A program made the translations under genes and the position numbers. Shown here one piece after another: positions 8,117-17,205 of a stretch of DNA of 38,317 nucleotides (position 1 is its first letter; each line of letters starts with the position of its first letter). This DNA comes from Phormidium ambiguum IAM M-71 (GTDB lineage Bacteria; Cyanobacteriota; Cyanobacteriia; Cyanobacteriales; Aerosakkonemataceae): NCBI RefSeq assembly GCF_001904725.1, contig NZ_MRCE01000055.1:1-38317 (forward strand), given 5' to 3'. A model generated the notes under the pieces. The model saw only the letters and a program-made list of their open reading frames with translations, ran no database searches and was not told the DNA's origin.

Positions 8117-10390
8117 ATGAGTGAAACAGAAACCTTACAAGCTTTAAAGAAAACTAACCGAGTGCTCAAACAAAAGCTAGAGCGATCTATTGCTGACTGC
8201 CAGCGTTTAGAAGTAGCGAATCGCCAACGGGAAGTTCTATTTAATGATAGTATTCGAGCGTTGGAAGAGTCAAAAGCGAAATTAGAGCAAGAAATTTGCG
8301 ATCGTCGTTCAGCTGAAACGAAGCTAGAAGCAATTCTGAAACAAGCTGAATATCAATCAGCACTGTTACGAAATGTCATTGATAGTAGCCCTGATGGGAT
8401 TTATGTTAAAGACTCTCAGTTTCGCTATATTCTAGCAAATGATACTTTTGTCAATTATCTTGGTAAATCATTAGCAGAAATTCTCGGTAAAACCGACAGC
8501 GAATTAGGATTTTTGCAAGCAGAAAATATAACTTTCCCAACTTACGATCGGCAAGTTTTACAAGGAGAAACCATTTTTCTCTCTTGTGAAGTTGTCACAC
8601 CAATTGAAGAAAGTTTAACTTGGATAGAAACTCAAAAAATTCCCTTGCGTGAATGCCAAGGTGATGTATTTGGGATTTTGGGAATTTGCCGCAATGTTAC
8701 CCAAAGAAAACAAGCAGAAGTTGCTCTCAAGCAGAGTGAAGAACGATTTGAAGTTTTTATGAAACACTGTCCAGCTGCTTGGATTACTGATAGTGATGGG
8801 TTAATGATGTATATTAATGAAACTTACCTTAAAACCTTTCTCTTACCAACTCATGAGTTAGTAGGTAAAAGCGTTTTTGAGCTTTTTCCTGAAGATATTG
8901 CTCACCAATTTATAGCTAATATTCGTCAAGTTGCTCAAAGTAAACAAGTTGTAGAAACTATTGAGGAAGCACCGGGGCCAGATGGTTCATTACATTATTT
9001 TTTGGTTTATAAATTTGTCCTTCCTGGTAATTTTGAACATCCTTTAGTAGGAGGAATTGCTCTGGATATTACCGATCGCAAACACGCGGAAGAAGCTGTA
9101 CAGGTAAGTATGGAGCAATTCCAATTTTTAGCTAACTCAATGCCACAAATTATTTGGACAGCTAGCTCCGATGGAGATGTCGATTACTACAATCAACAAA
9201 TGTATAATTATAGTGGTATGAGTTTTGAGCAACTTCAGGGCTGGGGATGGCAAGGAATTGTTCACCCAGACGATTTACAAAGCTTTGTTGAGTGTTGGCA
9301 AAATGCGATCGTAACTGGCAAAATGTTGCAGATAGAATGTCGTCTCAAACGTGCAGATGGAGCATTTCGTTGGCATTTAACACGAGGTTTAGCAATGCGA
9401 GATGAACAAGAAAAAGTTGTGCAATGGATTGTTACGATAACAGATATTGATGATAACAAACAAGCTGAAACAGAACTTCGAGAAAGCCGAACTTTTGCCC
9501 AAAAACAAGCCAAACAATTAGAAGTGGCGATGCAGAAGTTAACTCACACTCAGGCACAAATTGTGCAAAGTGAGAAAATGTCTAGTTTAGGACAGCTTGT
9601 AGCTGGAGTAGCTCATGAAATTAATAACCCAGTTAATTTTATTTCGGGTAATTTATTTCATGCTCATGAATATACTCAAAATTTACTTAAAGTTGTGAAT
9701 TTATACCAAGAGCATTATCCCGATCCGGTTGAAGAAATTCAAGAAGTTGCTGACGAAATTGATTTAGAGTATTTGCTTATTGATTTGCCTAAACTATTGA
9801 ATTCGATGCAGGTGGGGGCAAAAAGAATTCAGAATATTGTGCTATCACTCCGCAATTTTTCCCGCATGGATGAATCAGAAATTAAAGCAGTTGATATTCA
9901 TGAAGGGATAGATAGTACCTTGATGATTTTGCAAAATCGCCTTAAGGATAAACCAGATCACCCAGCTATTGAAGTTTGGAAAAATTACCAGTCTTTACCC
10001 TTGGTTGAATGTTATGCGGGACAGCTTAACCAAGTCTTTATGAATATTCTAACTAATGCAATTGATGCGTTAGATGAACGCGACAAAAAACGCAATTTTC
10101 AGGAGATCAAAGCTGCTCCAAGTCAAATTATTATTACCACAGAAGGCATAGCTTCTCAAGGAGTCAGAATTCGCATTGCTGATAATGGCCCAGGAATTTC
10201 GGAAACAGTTTTACAGCGTTTGTTCGATCCTTTCTTTACCACAAAACCAGTAGGTAAAGGCACAGGGTTAGGAATGTCGATTAGCTATCAAATTGTCACA
10301 GAAAAACATCATGGGGTTTTGTATTGTAATTCTCAACTGGAGAAAGGTGCGGAGTTTGTGGTTGAGATTCCTCTGCATCAGAAATTTTGA
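8117..10390 (+). CDS. Triple-PAS sensor histidine kinase
   Basis: A 757-aa soluble kinase that should sense a cytoplasmic signal through PAS domains and phosphorylate an unlinked regulator. Residues 1-80 are a coiled coil. Three PAS domains follow (about 83-200, 205-325 and 331-450), each closing with a D/N-x-T-x-R/N-K linker. A second coiled coil (450-490) leads into HisKA with SSLGQLVAGVAHEINNPVNF, phospho-acceptor His500. The ATPase domain has the N-box (NILTNAIDAL), G1 (IADNGPGI) and G2 (GKGTGLGMSIS) motifs. The HEINNPVNFISGNL type with a long helical insert after it is common in cyanobacteria. No receiver domain and no membrane segment are present. The nearest free regulator is the Rcp1-like gene at 11270, beyond a minus-strand gene. 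Confidence 0.93.
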   Translation: MSETETLQALKKTNRVLKQKLERSIADCQRLEVANRQREVLFNDSIRALEESKAKLEQEICDRRSAETKLEAILKQAEYQSALLRNVIDSSPDGIYVKDSQFRYILANDTFVNYLGKSLAEILGKTDSELGFLQAENITFPTYDRQVLQGETIFLSCEVVTPIEESLTWIETQKIPLRECQGDVFGILGICRNVTQRKQAEVALKQSEERFEVFMKHCPAAWITDSDGLMMYINETYLKTFLLPTHELVGKSVFELFPEDIAHQFIANIRQVAQSKQVVETIEEAPGPDGSLHYFLVYKFVLPGNFEHPLVGGIALDITDRKHAEEAVQVSMEQFQFLANSMPQIIWTASSDGDVDYYNQQMYNYSGMSFEQLQGWGWQGIVHPDDLQSFVECWQNAIVTGKMLQIECRLKRADGAFRWHLTRGLAMRDEQEKVVQWIVTITDIDDNKQAETELRESRTFAQKQAKQLEVAMQKLTHTQAQIVQSEKMSSLGQLVAGVAHEINNPVNFISGNLFHAHEYTQNLLKVVNLYQEHYPDPVEEIQEVADEIDLEYLLIDLPKLLNSMQVGAKRIQNIVLSLRNFSRMDESEIKAVDIHEGIDSTLMILQNRLKDKPDHPAIEVWKNYQSLPLVECYAGQLNQVFMNILTNAIDALDERDKKRNFQEIKAAPSQIIITTEGIASQGVRIRIADNGPGISETVLQRLFDPFFTTKPVGKGTGLGMSISYQIVTEKHHGVLYCNSQLEKGAEFVVEIPLHQKF

Positions 10391-10404
10391 ATAAACTGGT
10401 GCGA

Positions 10405-10426
10405 GGGGGACTGGGGATTGGGGAAT
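10405..10426. repeat. Short tandem (STRR-like) repeat
   Basis: GGGGACT-GGGGATT-GGGGAATT reads as three variants of the heptad short tandemly repeated repetitive sequence known from filamentous cyanobacteria. It sits between two convergent genes. Confidence 0.6.
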
Positions 10427-10498
10427 TCAGATTTGGTATAAAGTCTCTACAAGGTTGTAGTCGAAGGATAATACCATTTTCTTCTCCCCTCCTCCAAA

Positions 10499-11122
10499 CT
10501 AAACTTTTTGGAAAACAACTGAAAGATTATTTGCTGGCATTGAAACCGTTTCTCGCCATTGCAAATTGTGCATTTTGGCAGCGTCAATGACATTATCTAA
10601 ATCGCGCACTCCCCATTCTGGATTTTGACTTTTTAACATTTCATCAAATGCGGCATTACTTGGTGCTGTATGTTGCCCTTTTTGTTTAAAAGGGCCATAT
10701 AGATAGAGGATGCCATTTTCAGGAAGAATTCGTCCCGCACCTGTCATTAATCCCAAACAAGCTGACCAAGGTGCAATATGAATCATGTTAATACTAACTA
10801 TGGCAGTAATTTCGCCAAGATATTGCTGTTCGATTTCTACAGGCCAAATATTAGCACAAACATCTAATAAAATTGGAGGATAAATATTATCTGATGGTTC
10901 GTACTTTAGCCAAGCAGAAATGCTGGCAAGTGAGAGATAGTGAATATCTGTAGGCAACCATTTTCGTCCAGAAAGACGTGGCGCAAAAAAAACGGCGTGT
11001 TCCCCAGTACCACTTGCGATTTCTAAAATTGTGCCAGTGCTGGGTAAAATTCGCTGCAACACTTCTAAAATCGGTTCTCGGTTGCGCTGAGTTGCTGGGG
11101 CAAATTGTCGTTCATCGTTCAT
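10499..11122 (-). CDS. DUF938 SAM-dependent methyltransferase-like protein
   Basis: This 207-aa class I methyltransferase-fold protein belongs to the DUF938 family. It opens with the family signature ERQFAPATQRNREPILEVL. The SAM-binding motif I is ILEIASGTGEHAVFFAPRL (about 33-51), followed by LPTDIHYLSLASI and INMIHIAPWSACLGLM with YLYGPFKQKG, all characteristic. The substrate of the family is unknown. It is the only minus-strand gene inside the signalling island and is convergent to the triple-PAS kinase, so it is probably expressed independently. Confidence 0.9.
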   Translation of the reverse strand: MNDERQFAPATQRNREPILEVLQRILPSTGTILEIASGTGEHAVFFAPRLSGRKWLPTDIHYLSLASISAWLKYEPSDNIYPPILLDVCANIWPVEIEQQYLGEITAIVSINMIHIAPWSACLGLMTGAGRILPENGILYLYGPFKQKGQHTAPSNAAFDEMLKSQNPEWGVRDLDNVIDAAKMHNLQWRETVSMPANNLSVVFQKV

Positions 11123-11207
11123 TTTTAAGAGATTCTAAGAGAGTGAGTTTTTCTGGTAGTGGACGGGTAAAATTATATGGCGATCGATCGCTAATGATTT
11201 TATAGAT

Positions 11208-11232
11208 CCCTGACTTTTTCCAGAAGCCGGGG
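11208..11232. repeat. Degenerate palindromic repeat upstream of the first Rcp1-like gene
   Basis: CCCTGACTT (11208-11216) pairs with AAGCCGGGG (11224-11232) apart from one mismatch. It resembles the dispersed cyanobacterial repeat CCCCGACTTCTT...GTCGGGG. It lies about 40 bp before the start codon at 11270, so it would be in the leader or promoter of that gene. Confidence 0.45.
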
Positions 11233-11269
11233 CTCGGAATAACATAGAAGTTAATTGTGGCGTTTTAAT

Positions 11270-11710
11270 ATGGAAAAACCTCCTATTGAGCGATTAATTA
11301 TGATTGTGGAGGATAACCCCGATCATGCCGATTCGATCGCTAATGTACTGAAGGAAAGTTCAACAAACTACCAGATTGTGACGATCGCAGATGGTACGCA
11401 AGCAATAGATTATCTCTATCATCGTGGAGAATATGCTGATGCTCTCCGTCCAGATTTGATTCTACTGGATTTAAATTTGCCTGGAAAAAATGGCAAGGAA
11501 ATTCTAGCAGAAATTAAAGCCGATCGCCAACTGCATCGCATTCCGATTGTGGTGTTAACTTTTTCTCAGAGCGACGAAGATATTTTTGGGATCTATGCAC
11601 TTCAAGGTAATTGTTATGTGATGAAATCCAATGATTTACATCATTTAACTCAAATAGTTAAACGCATTGAAGAATTTTGGTTAAGAATTGTTACTTTGCC
11701 TTTAGAGTAG
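11270..11710 (+). CDS. Rcp1-type single-domain response regulator
   Basis: A 146-aa CheY-like receiver with no output domain. The ATG at 11270 is preferred to the in-frame TTG at 11255 because it gives the usual short lead-in to the receiver. Key residues are Glu14-Asp15 (IVEDNP), phospho-acceptor Asp67 in ILLDLNLPGKNG, Thr97 and Lys119 (VMKS). The C-terminal helix with RIEEFWLRIVTLP is the signature of the Rcp1 family, which receives phosphate from cyanobacterial phytochromes. It precedes the phytochrome gene by about 335 bp on the same strand. A second regulator of the same type follows the phytochrome. Confidence 0.92.
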   Translation: MEKPPIERLIMIVEDNPDHADSIANVLKESSTNYQIVTIADGTQAIDYLYHRGEYADALRPDLILLDLNLPGKNGKEILAEIKADRQLHRIPIVVLTFSQSDEDIFGIYALQGNCYVMKSNDLHHLTQIVKRIEEFWLRIVTLPLE

Positions 11711-12046
11711 ATAATCACAAAATTAATGCTTTTAATTAACAAATATTACCAAATGCTGAAAAGAAATAAAATTTTGCATTACTTGGGTGACTAAAAATTC
11801 AACAATAAAAATTTTACTTTATTTAACAATTGTATTTGACCGCTGAGTAAATTTCTGCGGTATGCTGCGACTATAGGAAGAAATTCTCAGGTAAGGAACT
11901 AGGGAATTCAGAAATTTTTTATCTTATTGTGAACCAAAGACCAGCCAATAGCGGATAAGTTTCACACAACGGGAGTAATTATTTGTAAGATCGGCTGAAG
12001 CTAAGACAGAAAATGAGTTTTCTACTCTACTTTGTGGAGGATAATG
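11711..12046 (+). promoter_or_regulatory. Intergenic region carrying the phytochrome promoter (inferred)
   Basis: There is no open frame of note. The first half is very AT-rich; the last 120 bp are less so and should hold the promoter and leader of the phytochrome operon. I see no clear terminator after the upstream regulator, so read-through from it is possible. No defined operator was found. Confidence 0.35.
12036..12040 (+). promoter_or_regulatory. Ribosome binding site of the phytochrome gene
   Basis: GGAGG lies 6 nt before the ATG at 12047 and 3 nt before the ATG at 12044. It is one of the few strong Shine-Dalgarno sites in this window and favours 12047 over the upstream TTG at 12032. 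Confidence 0.65.
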
Positions 12047-14380
12047 ATGACAGCTATCAATTTAGAGACGCAAGAAATTAATTTAGCCAGTCTAAAACAA
12101 CCGCAAATCCATACATTGACTCAAATTCAACCTCATGGAGTCTTGTTGGTATTGCAAGAACCTGAGTTAACAATTTTGCAAGTCAGCACTAACTGTTCGA
12201 CGGCGTTTGGAATACCAGCAGAACAGGTTTTAGGTAAGAGTTTGGAAGAGATTTTAGATACTTTCCAAATCGAACAGTTTAAGGTGGGATTAGCACAAGA
12301 AAATCTCGACATTATCAATCCCACAAAGGTTTGGGTGAGAAGGAAAGGAGATGATTACTTAGTGTTTGATGCGGTATTTCATCGCAGTTCTGATGGATTT
12401 TTGGTTTTAGAATTAGAACCTGCATTAACTCAGGAAAGTATTCCTTTTTTAAGTTTTTACCATCTGGCGAAAGCGTCAATTGGACAGTTGGAAGCCACTT
12501 CAAATTTGCAAGATTTCTGTCAAATTATCGTGCGGGAAGTGCGAAAAGTCACGGGATGCGATCGCGTGATGTTGTATAAATTTGATGAAGACGGACATGG
12601 CGAAGTTATTGCAGAAGAAAAAGTCGCTGAAATGGAGCCATATTTAGGATTACACTATCCAGAATCGGATATTCCCCAGCCAGCGAGAAAAATGTTTCTC
12701 TCTAACTGGATTCGGGTAATTCCTAATTCCCAAGCTGAACCAGTAGCACTTTATCCCAGCAACAACCCAATTACAAATCAACCGATCGATCTAACTCTTT
12801 CCATTCTCCGCAGTCCTTATTCTTGTCACTTAGAATATCTGCACAACATGGGAGTTGGCGCATCCCTGACAATCTCCTTAATGAAAGATCAAAAACTTTG
12901 GGGATTGATTGCTTGCCACCACCGCACCCCGAAATATATTCCTTATGAATTGCGGAAAGCTTGCGAATTTTTAGGCAGAGTAATTTTTGCAGAAATTTCC
13001 ACCCGTGAAGAAGAAGCAGATTACAATTACCGGATGAAATTGTCGCAAGTTCAATCAATGCTGATTGAATATATGTCCCAGTCAGATAACTTTATTGGTG
13101 GGTTAGTCAATCATCAAACAAACTTGCTAGATTTAGCTGATGCCAAAGGTGCGGCAATTTGTTTTAATGGACATTGGACAACCATTGGACGCACGCCACC
13201 AGAAACGGAATTAAATTACTTGGTGCAATGGTTAGGAAAAACGGTAGAAGACGAAGTTTTTTACACTGATTCTTTACCATTAATTTATTCTGATGCCGAA
13301 CGATTCAAAGATCTTGCTAGTGGGTTGTTAGCGATTCCCATTTCTAAGCGAAGTTATGTTTTGTGGTTCCGTCCTGAAGTGTTGCAAACAGTGAATTGGG
13401 GGGGAGATCCAAATAACGCTTACGAACTCCACGAATCAGAAAATAAATTGAGGTTATGTCCCCGAAAATCTTTTGAATTGTGGAAAGAAACAGTGCGGTT
13501 AAAATCTTTGCCTTGGAAACAAGTGGAAGTGAAAGCAGCACTGGAATTACGAAAAGCGATCGTCAATATTGTACTGCGCCAAGCGGAAGAATTAGCGTTA
13601 CTGGCGCAAGATTTGGAACGTTCCAACTCGGAGTTAAAGAAATTTGCCTACATCGCTTCCCACGACTTGCAAGAACCGCTTAATCAAGTGGCGAATTATG
13701 TGCAGTTATTGGAAATGCGATACAACGAAGAATTAGATCAAGATGGCAAAGAATTTATTGACTTTGCGGTTGAAGGTGTCAGCTTAATGCAAACTCTGAT
13801 TGATGATGTATTAGCTTACTCCAAGGTAGACCTAAAAGGCATTGAATGGGAATTAACCGATCTAGAATTAGCACTGGATCGAGCGTTAAGTAATTTGCGT
13901 GGCCGGATAGCTGAAACTAATGCTAAAATTACGTTTGATTCGATGCCGACGATTGTGGCAGATGGAACTCAATTAATGCAATTATTCCAAAATTTAATTG
14001 GGAATGCGATTAAGTTCCAAAAGAAAGATGAACCGCCACAAATTCATATTGGGGTGCAACGGCAAGAAGACGATTGGTTGTTTACAGTTAAAGATAATGG
14101 AATTGGCATCGATCCGCAATTTAGCGATCGCATCTTTGTCATTTTCCAACGTCTGCACACCCGCGATGAATATCCTGGTTCCGGCATGGGCCTAGCAATT
14201 TGTAAAAAAATAGTAGAATGCCATCGAGGACGGATCTGGGTCGAATCTGAACTAGGCAAAGGCGCAGCTTTCTGCTTTACAATTCCTGTAGGAGGGCGCG
14301 ACTCTGCTAAAGCAATCCTTCGTGAGCGCAATCATGCCAACGGAAACAAGTTACAAAAAAATCTTTTTGATCGAAGATAA
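12047..14380 (+). CDS. Cyanobacterial phytochrome histidine kinase (Cph1-like)
   Basis: A 777-aa red/far-red photoreceptor kinase in PAS-GAF-PHY-HisKA-HATPase order. The N-terminal PAS (about 10-125) carries IQPHGVLLVL. The GAF domain has the ESDIPQPAR motif (Asp208) and SPYSCHLEYLHNMGVGASLT, with Cys260 placed like the bilin-binding Cys of Cph1, so a phycocyanobilin adduct is expected. It lacks the N-terminal Cys used by biliverdin-binding bacteriophytochromes. The PHY tongue keeps WFRPE and CPRKSFELW (PRxSF motif). The kinase has KKFAYIASHDLQEPLNQV with phospho-acceptor His539, and G-boxes DNGIGID and GSGMGLAIC. Its 3' end overlaps the next regulator by 47 nt, which argues for translational coupling. 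The gene resembles cph1 or aphA, but I leave the symbol blank because orthology cannot be settled here. Confidence 0.95.
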   Translation: MTAINLETQEINLASLKQPQIHTLTQIQPHGVLLVLQEPELTILQVSTNCSTAFGIPAEQVLGKSLEEILDTFQIEQFKVGLAQENLDIINPTKVWVRRKGDDYLVFDAVFHRSSDGFLVLELEPALTQESIPFLSFYHLAKASIGQLEATSNLQDFCQIIVREVRKVTGCDRVMLYKFDEDGHGEVIAEEKVAEMEPYLGLHYPESDIPQPARKMFLSNWIRVIPNSQAEPVALYPSNNPITNQPIDLTLSILRSPYSCHLEYLHNMGVGASLTISLMKDQKLWGLIACHHRTPKYIPYELRKACEFLGRVIFAEISTREEEADYNYRMKLSQVQSMLIEYMSQSDNFIGGLVNHQTNLLDLADAKGAAICFNGHWTTIGRTPPETELNYLVQWLGKTVEDEVFYTDSLPLIYSDAERFKDLASGLLAIPISKRSYVLWFRPEVLQTVNWGGDPNNAYELHESENKLRLCPRKSFELWKETVRLKSLPWKQVEVKAALELRKAIVNIVLRQAEELALLAQDLERSNSELKKFAYIASHDLQEPLNQVANYVQLLEMRYNEELDQDGKEFIDFAVEGVSLMQTLIDDVLAYSKVDLKGIEWELTDLELALDRALSNLRGRIAETNAKITFDSMPTIVADGTQLMQLFQNLIGNAIKFQKKDEPPQIHIGVQRQEDDWLFTVKDNGIGIDPQFSDRIFVIFQRLHTRDEYPGSGMGLAICKKIVECHRGRIWVESELGKGAAFCFTIPVGGRDSAKAILRERNHANGNKLQKNLFDRR

Positions 14381-14780
14381 TCGTGGTGATATCCGGCTGA
14401 TTCAAGAAGCATTGAAAAGCACTGCTGCTCAATGTGAAGTGATTGTAGCTAGAGATGGCATGGAAGCGATGGCTTATTTGCGACAGGATGGGGAATTTGC
14501 GGGTGCAACTCTTCCAGATCTCATCCTGTTGGATTTGAATTTACCGAAAAAAGATGGGCGGGAAGTGTTAGCAGAAATTAAAGCCGATCCTGCACTCAAG
14601 CATATTCCCGTAATTGTTTTATCGACTTCCCGCAATGAGGAGGATATTTCTAAAAGTTACGATTTGCACGTTAATTGCTACATCTCCAAATCACGAAATC
14701 TCAGTGAACTGTTTAAAATTGTCCGGGGGATTGAGGAATTTTGGCTGGAAACTGCAACACTACCTTCGGAAGGAAAGTAG
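14334..14780 (+). CDS. Rcp1-type response regulator coupled to the phytochrome
   Basis: A 148-aa single receiver domain and the likely cognate partner of the overlapping phytochrome, as Rcp1 is for Cph1. It has FLIEDNRGD at the N-terminus, phospho-acceptor Asp67 in ILLDLNLPKKDG, a Ser/Thr in VLSTSRNEED and Lys in YISKSRN. The C-terminus GIEEFWLETATLP is the Rcp1 family tail. The ATG at 14334 is used; an in-frame GTG at 14322 would add four residues. It starts inside the phytochrome gene, and the next hybrid kinase begins within or 11 nt after it, so the three form a tight operon. Confidence 0.94.
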   Translation: MPTETSYKKIFLIEDNRGDIRLIQEALKSTAAQCEVIVARDGMEAMAYLRQDGEFAGATLPDLILLDLNLPKKDGREVLAEIKADPALKHIPVIVLSTSRNEEDISKSYDLHVNCYISKSRNLSELFKIVRGIEEFWLETATLPSEGK

Positions 14781-14791
14781 AAAAATCTTGC

Positions 14792-16870
14792 GTGAATATC
14801 CTGTTGATTGAAGATAACCTGGCAGAAGCAAGGCTGTTAAAGGAAATTCTAAAAGGTGCAATTCTCAGTCGGTTTAACTTAGCCCATGTGAAGCGTTTAG
14901 GAGAGGCAGTTGCATCTTTAGAAACCGAAACTTTTGATGTGGCGTTGCTCGATTTAACGTTACCAGATAGTCAGGGGCTAGCTTCGTTAGACTCACTAAT
15001 TAAGCACGCCCCTAGTTTGCCAATTGTTGTTTTAACTAATACTAATGATGATGAATTGGCAGTTGAATCGGTGCGGCATGGCGCGCAAGATTATTTAGTG
15101 AAACGGCACATTAATCAAGAAATTTTGGTGCGTTCTTTACGGTATGCGATCGAACGCAAGCAAGCCGCCGAAGCCTTACGTGAAGCCAACGAAATTCTCG
15201 AAAAGCGGGTACAAGAACGCACCGCCGCTTTAGAAATGGCTAACGAATTGTTGCGCCAAGAAATTGAATGGCGACAAAGAATTCAATCCCGATTAGAACT
15301 AGCCCAACAAGCCGGAAAAATAGCTTCCTTTGAATGGTTAATTCAATCTAATGATATTGTTTGGACAACCGAATTAGAAGCACTTTATGGTTTAGCATCA
15401 GGAAGTTTTGAGGGCCAATATGAAGGCTGGATGCGAAGTATACATCCAGACGATCGCTTAAAAGTTGAACAGGAACTTTGGCAAGCAGTAAAAAATAGAC
15501 AAGGATTAGATACAGAATTTCGCATTGTCTGTCCTGCTGAAGGCAAAAAGGAAGAAGAATCTTTGCTATTAGATGAAACTTCGAGTCCTTTGACTGCAAA
15601 CTGTTCTTTACCCGGAGAAGTTCGTTGGATTGCTGTTAAGAGTAGCATCTTTTGTGACGAAACGGGAAAACCAATGCGGATGATCGGTATCCATATAGAT
15701 ATTACAGAAAAGAAACAGCTAGAAGCGCAGTTTTTACGCGCTCAACGTTTGGAAAGTCTAGGAACGCTTGCTAGTGGCATTGCTCACGACTTAAATAATA
15801 TTTTAACCCCGATTTTAGCAGTGGTGCAATTATTACCACTAAAACTGCACAATTTAAATGACAATACTCAACAATTATTAAAAACTTTAGAAACTAGTGC
15901 CCAAAGAGGAGCCGATTTAATTAAACAAATTTTATCTTTTGCTCGTGGGGTAGAAGGGAAAAGAATCACCTTACAAATTCATCATTTGTTATTTGAAATT
16001 GAACAAATAATTCAACAAACTTTACCAAAACGAATTGAGATTCAAAGCAATATTCCTACTAATCTTTGGACAATTTATGGCGATACCACCCAATTACATC
16101 AAGTATTTATGAATCTCTGTGTTAATGCCCGTGATGCGATGCCTAATGGTGGTACTTTACGGATAAATGCACAAAATTTCGTGGTAGATGAACAATATGC
16201 CAAAATGCACATAGATGCTAAAGTTGGGGCTTATGTGGTGGTGACTGTTGCTGATACAGGAATGGGGATTTCTCAAGAAATTCTCCATCGGATTTTCGAT
16301 CCTTTTTTTACTACAAAAGAAGTGGGTAAAGGTACGGGTTTAGGACTTTCCGCAGTGTTGGGAATTGTCAAGAGTCATGGTGGATTTATTGATGTGCAAA
16401 GTGAGGTAAATAAAGGAAGTTTGTTTAAGGTGTATTTGCCTGCGATCGAATCGCCTGTACCGGAAAGTAATGATAATTTAGATTTATTGTTCGGTCAAGA
16501 AGAATTGATTTTAGTTGTTGATGATGAAATGTCAATTAATGAAATTACTAAAATCACCTTAGAAACTTATAATTATCAAGTAATTACAGCAAATGATGGG
16601 ATTGAGGCACTGGCTATCTATGCTGAATATAAAGATAAAATTGCTGTGGTATTGATGGATATTATGATGCCAACAATGGATGGAACAACTATTATTCCAT
16701 TATTGCAGCGGATTAATCCAGATGTATATGTAGTAGCAATGAGTGGACTAAATTCTACAGAAGTGGTTGCTCAAGTGCAAAAATTAGGTTTTCAAGACTT
16801 TTTATCTAAACCATTTACTACAAAAGAACTGCTTTGGGCTTTACGTAAGGGAATAGGAACGGGGAATTAG
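14792..16870 (+). CDS. Hybrid histidine kinase REC-PAS-HisKA-HATPase-REC
   Basis: This 692-aa soluble hybrid kinase starts at GTG 14792, right before the receiver domain (VNILLIEDN). An in-frame TTG at 14741 would add 17 residues inside the previous gene. The N-terminal receiver has Asp54 in ALLDLTLPDS, then a coiled coil (125-170) and one PAS domain (about 168-305) with SIHPDDR. HisKA has SLGTLASGIAHDLNNILTPI with His332, and the ATPase has VADTGMGIS and GKGTGLGLSA. The C-terminal receiver (about 570-690) has VVDDE and LMDIMMPTMDG. The N-terminal receiver suggests it takes phosphate from another kinase, perhaps the phytochrome, though no experiment is implied. It is the third gene of the phytochrome operon. 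Confidence 0.93.
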   Translation: MNILLIEDNLAEARLLKEILKGAILSRFNLAHVKRLGEAVASLETETFDVALLDLTLPDSQGLASLDSLIKHAPSLPIVVLTNTNDDELAVESVRHGAQDYLVKRHINQEILVRSLRYAIERKQAAEALREANEILEKRVQERTAALEMANELLRQEIEWRQRIQSRLELAQQAGKIASFEWLIQSNDIVWTTELEALYGLASGSFEGQYEGWMRSIHPDDRLKVEQELWQAVKNRQGLDTEFRIVCPAEGKKEEESLLLDETSSPLTANCSLPGEVRWIAVKSSIFCDETGKPMRMIGIHIDITEKKQLEAQFLRAQRLESLGTLASGIAHDLNNILTPILAVVQLLPLKLHNLNDNTQQLLKTLETSAQRGADLIKQILSFARGVEGKRITLQIHHLLFEIEQIIQQTLPKRIEIQSNIPTNLWTIYGDTTQLHQVFMNLCVNARDAMPNGGTLRINAQNFVVDEQYAKMHIDAKVGAYVVVTVADTGMGISQEILHRIFDPFFTTKEVGKGTGLGLSAVLGIVKSHGGFIDVQSEVNKGSLFKVYLPAIESPVPESNDNLDLLFGQEELILVVDDEMSINEITKITLETYNYQVITANDGIEALAIYAEYKDKIAVVLMDIMMPTMDGTTIIPLLQRINPDVYVVAMSGLNSTEVVAQVQKLGFQDFLSKPFTTKELLWALRKGIGTGN

Positions 16871-17205
16871 TAACAGGAGATATTTTTAAGTTTCGTAAAG
16901 CTTGCTCACAGATGGGAAATCTGTAGCTACACAAACAAAGCCTGCTTCTGTAGCTCGTTATGATTAATATCTCACTGATTGTGTAGTCTAAGAATTCTAT
17001 TCTATAGGGCTTTATGTGCGATCGAACAAAAATGAACTAACGCGAATAGTTAAAAAAATATTTTAATTTCAGGATTAAAAGGTTGATATTATTAAGAAAT
17101 AAAAAGGAAAACGTAAACATATAAATTATTAAATTCCTTTACCACCTTAAGATTGAGATATTTTCCTATGTTTTACTAAAAAGTAAGCCTTGCTTGGATA
17201 CGAAT
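16871..17205. other. Intergenic region between two hybrid kinase genes
   Basis: About 0.33 kb without a gene. It contains a small hairpin, ACAGAT/ATCTGT at about 16909-16924, followed by GTAGCTACACAAACAAAGC, a phrase that looks like a dispersed intergenic repeat. A strongly AT-rich stretch comes just before the next start. The promoter of the next gene probably lies here, so the phytochrome operon may end at 16870. Confidence 0.4.

Noticed and set aside
10387-10590. 67-codon plus-strand frame overlapping the kinase stop
   Set aside because: It runs through an STRR repeat and into the antisense of the DUF938 gene.
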